Source: Anaerolineae bacterium
GTDB taxonomy: Bacteria > Chloroflexota > Anaerolineae > Promineifilales > Promineifilaceae
Assembly: GCA_020848035.1 (NCBI GenBank)
Contig: JADLAX010000002.1
Location: 1 to 64,000 of the forward strand
DNA length: 64,000 bases
Direction: 5' to 3'
Each line of letters opens with the position of its first letter. Position 1 is the stretch's first letter. This document shows positions 63,802-64,000 of the stretch, one piece after another. The notes below the pieces were generated by a model. That model saw nothing but the letters and a program-made list of their open reading frames with translations, made no database searches and had not been told where the DNA came from. The position numbers and the translations under genes are program-made.

Positions 63802-64000
63802 CGTTGTTCCGCTACTTCCATCACCTCCGCCCAAATTTCTTCCAAATCGGCAAAGGTGGCGATGGGGGCGACGGTTTCCATGAAGTCACGTGGGGAGCCG
63901 GTGTGGGCCAGGATGTCGCGCAGCATTGGCCCGGTGGGGTCGCTGCCGATGGCCCCGGGCACGGCGCCATACGCCCCGTAGAAGGCAAAATACGCCTGAT
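63798..64000 (-). CDS. C-terminal part of an unidentified protein (runs off the right edge)
   Basis: About 67 residues on the minus strand: QAYFAFYGAYGAVPGAIGSD, then PTGPMLRDILAHTGSPRDFM and a helical acidic end (FADLEEIWAEVMEVAEQR). There is no stop inside. The AYFAFYGAYG segment looks like the end of a conserved Chloroflexota protein but I cannot name it. Codon use and GC content match the host. Confidence 0.6.
   Translation of the reverse strand, partial: QAYFAFYGAYGAVPGAIGSDPTGPMLRDILAHTGSPRDFMETVAPIATFADLEEIWAEVMEVAEQR

Larger units (their letters stand above)
1..64000. repeat. Highly iterated palindrome ACGGCCGT dispersed over the whole window
   Basis: The self-complementary octamer ACGGCCGT appears about 120 times by hand count, roughly one per 540 bases, against one or two expected from base composition. 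Copies lie in coding and intergenic DNA. Many extend to AACGGCCGTT, and intergenic ones often continue as GTTTCCC (about 243-260, 893-906, 59210-59225). One-base variants (CGGCCGT after T, G or C; ACGGCCGC) are also common. In proteins it is read mainly as Thr-Ala-Val, Asn/Asp-Gly-Arg or Arg-Pro. It is absent from the insertion sequence at 13739-14991. The distribution resembles HIP1 (GCGATCGC) of cyanobacteria; its role here is unknown. Confidence 0.93.

Noticed and set aside
1-64000. Prophage, rRNA or tRNA genes
   Set aside because: No phage structural gene, integrase, rRNA signature or tRNA cloverleaf with a conserved T-loop was seen while reading either strand, though small RNA genes could be missed without covariance models.

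Overview
The window looks like a chromosomal segment of a GC-rich, free-living bacterium, most probably a member of Chloroflexota (Anaerolineae-like). That is an inference from gene content: class A penicillin-binding protein, L,D-transpeptidase, many LysM and TPT-linker lipoproteins, a PTPS-related giant membrane protein, Ser/Thr kinase with a beta-propeller, and beta-helix and PA14 secreted proteins. No rRNA, tRNA or CRISPR array was seen. The most striking property is at DNA level: the octamer palindrome ACGGCCGT occurs about 120 times by my manual count, inside and between genes, where only one or two copies are expected by chance. It behaves like the cyanobacterial HIP1 palindrome.

Layout. 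1-8.8 kb: aldo/keto reductase fragment, a BrnT/BrnA-type toxin-antitoxin pair, a secreted beta-helix protein, a GH4 glycosidase, three short-chain dehydrogenases around a TetR regulator with two candidate operators, and a YjbQ-family protein. 8.8-15 kb: a molybdenum hydroxylase (small and large subunits), three tandem micro membrane proteins behind an L,D-transpeptidase, and an intact ISAs1-family insertion sequence with 16-bp inverted ends and a 10-bp target duplication. 15-36 kb is an envelope and sensing region: SPFH protein, several lipoproteins, PA14 protein, a two-component system with a repeated candidate binding motif, MsrPQ, PBP1A, a LysM/SdrD-like surface protein, a 1069-residue membrane protein, and an NAD(P)-binding protein with its GbsR/MarR-type regulator. 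36-47 kb: methyltransferase, S9 peptidase, a Rel/SpoT homolog with an apparently dead synthetase domain, an orphan response regulator, and a phosphorylation island (FHA, J-like/VWA fusion, PP2C phosphatase, Ser/Thr kinase with propeller).

47-64 kb: PIG-L deacetylase and cysS, a tandemly duplicated PIN/DUF2281-like toxin-antitoxin module carrying scraps of the cysS 5' end, an AT-richer patch with a stop-interrupted membrane gene, moaC and a moaD-moaE fusion, MazG-like protein, fabF, rnc, an RmlD-like reductase, the primary sigma factor, an ABC-F ATPase, a CoaE fusion protein, a TPR protein, another PIN toxin-antitoxin pair, and a truncated TPR copy.

Themes: molybdopterin chemistry recurs (Mo hydroxylase, MsrP, MoaC, MoaDE). 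Cell-wall and surface functions dominate the middle. Many intergenic gaps hold a second kind of repeat, perfect or near-perfect hairpins made of short reiterated words. Patches lacking ACGGCCGT (the IS, the 51.4-52.2 kb patch, the last kilobase) coincide with elements that look recently acquired.
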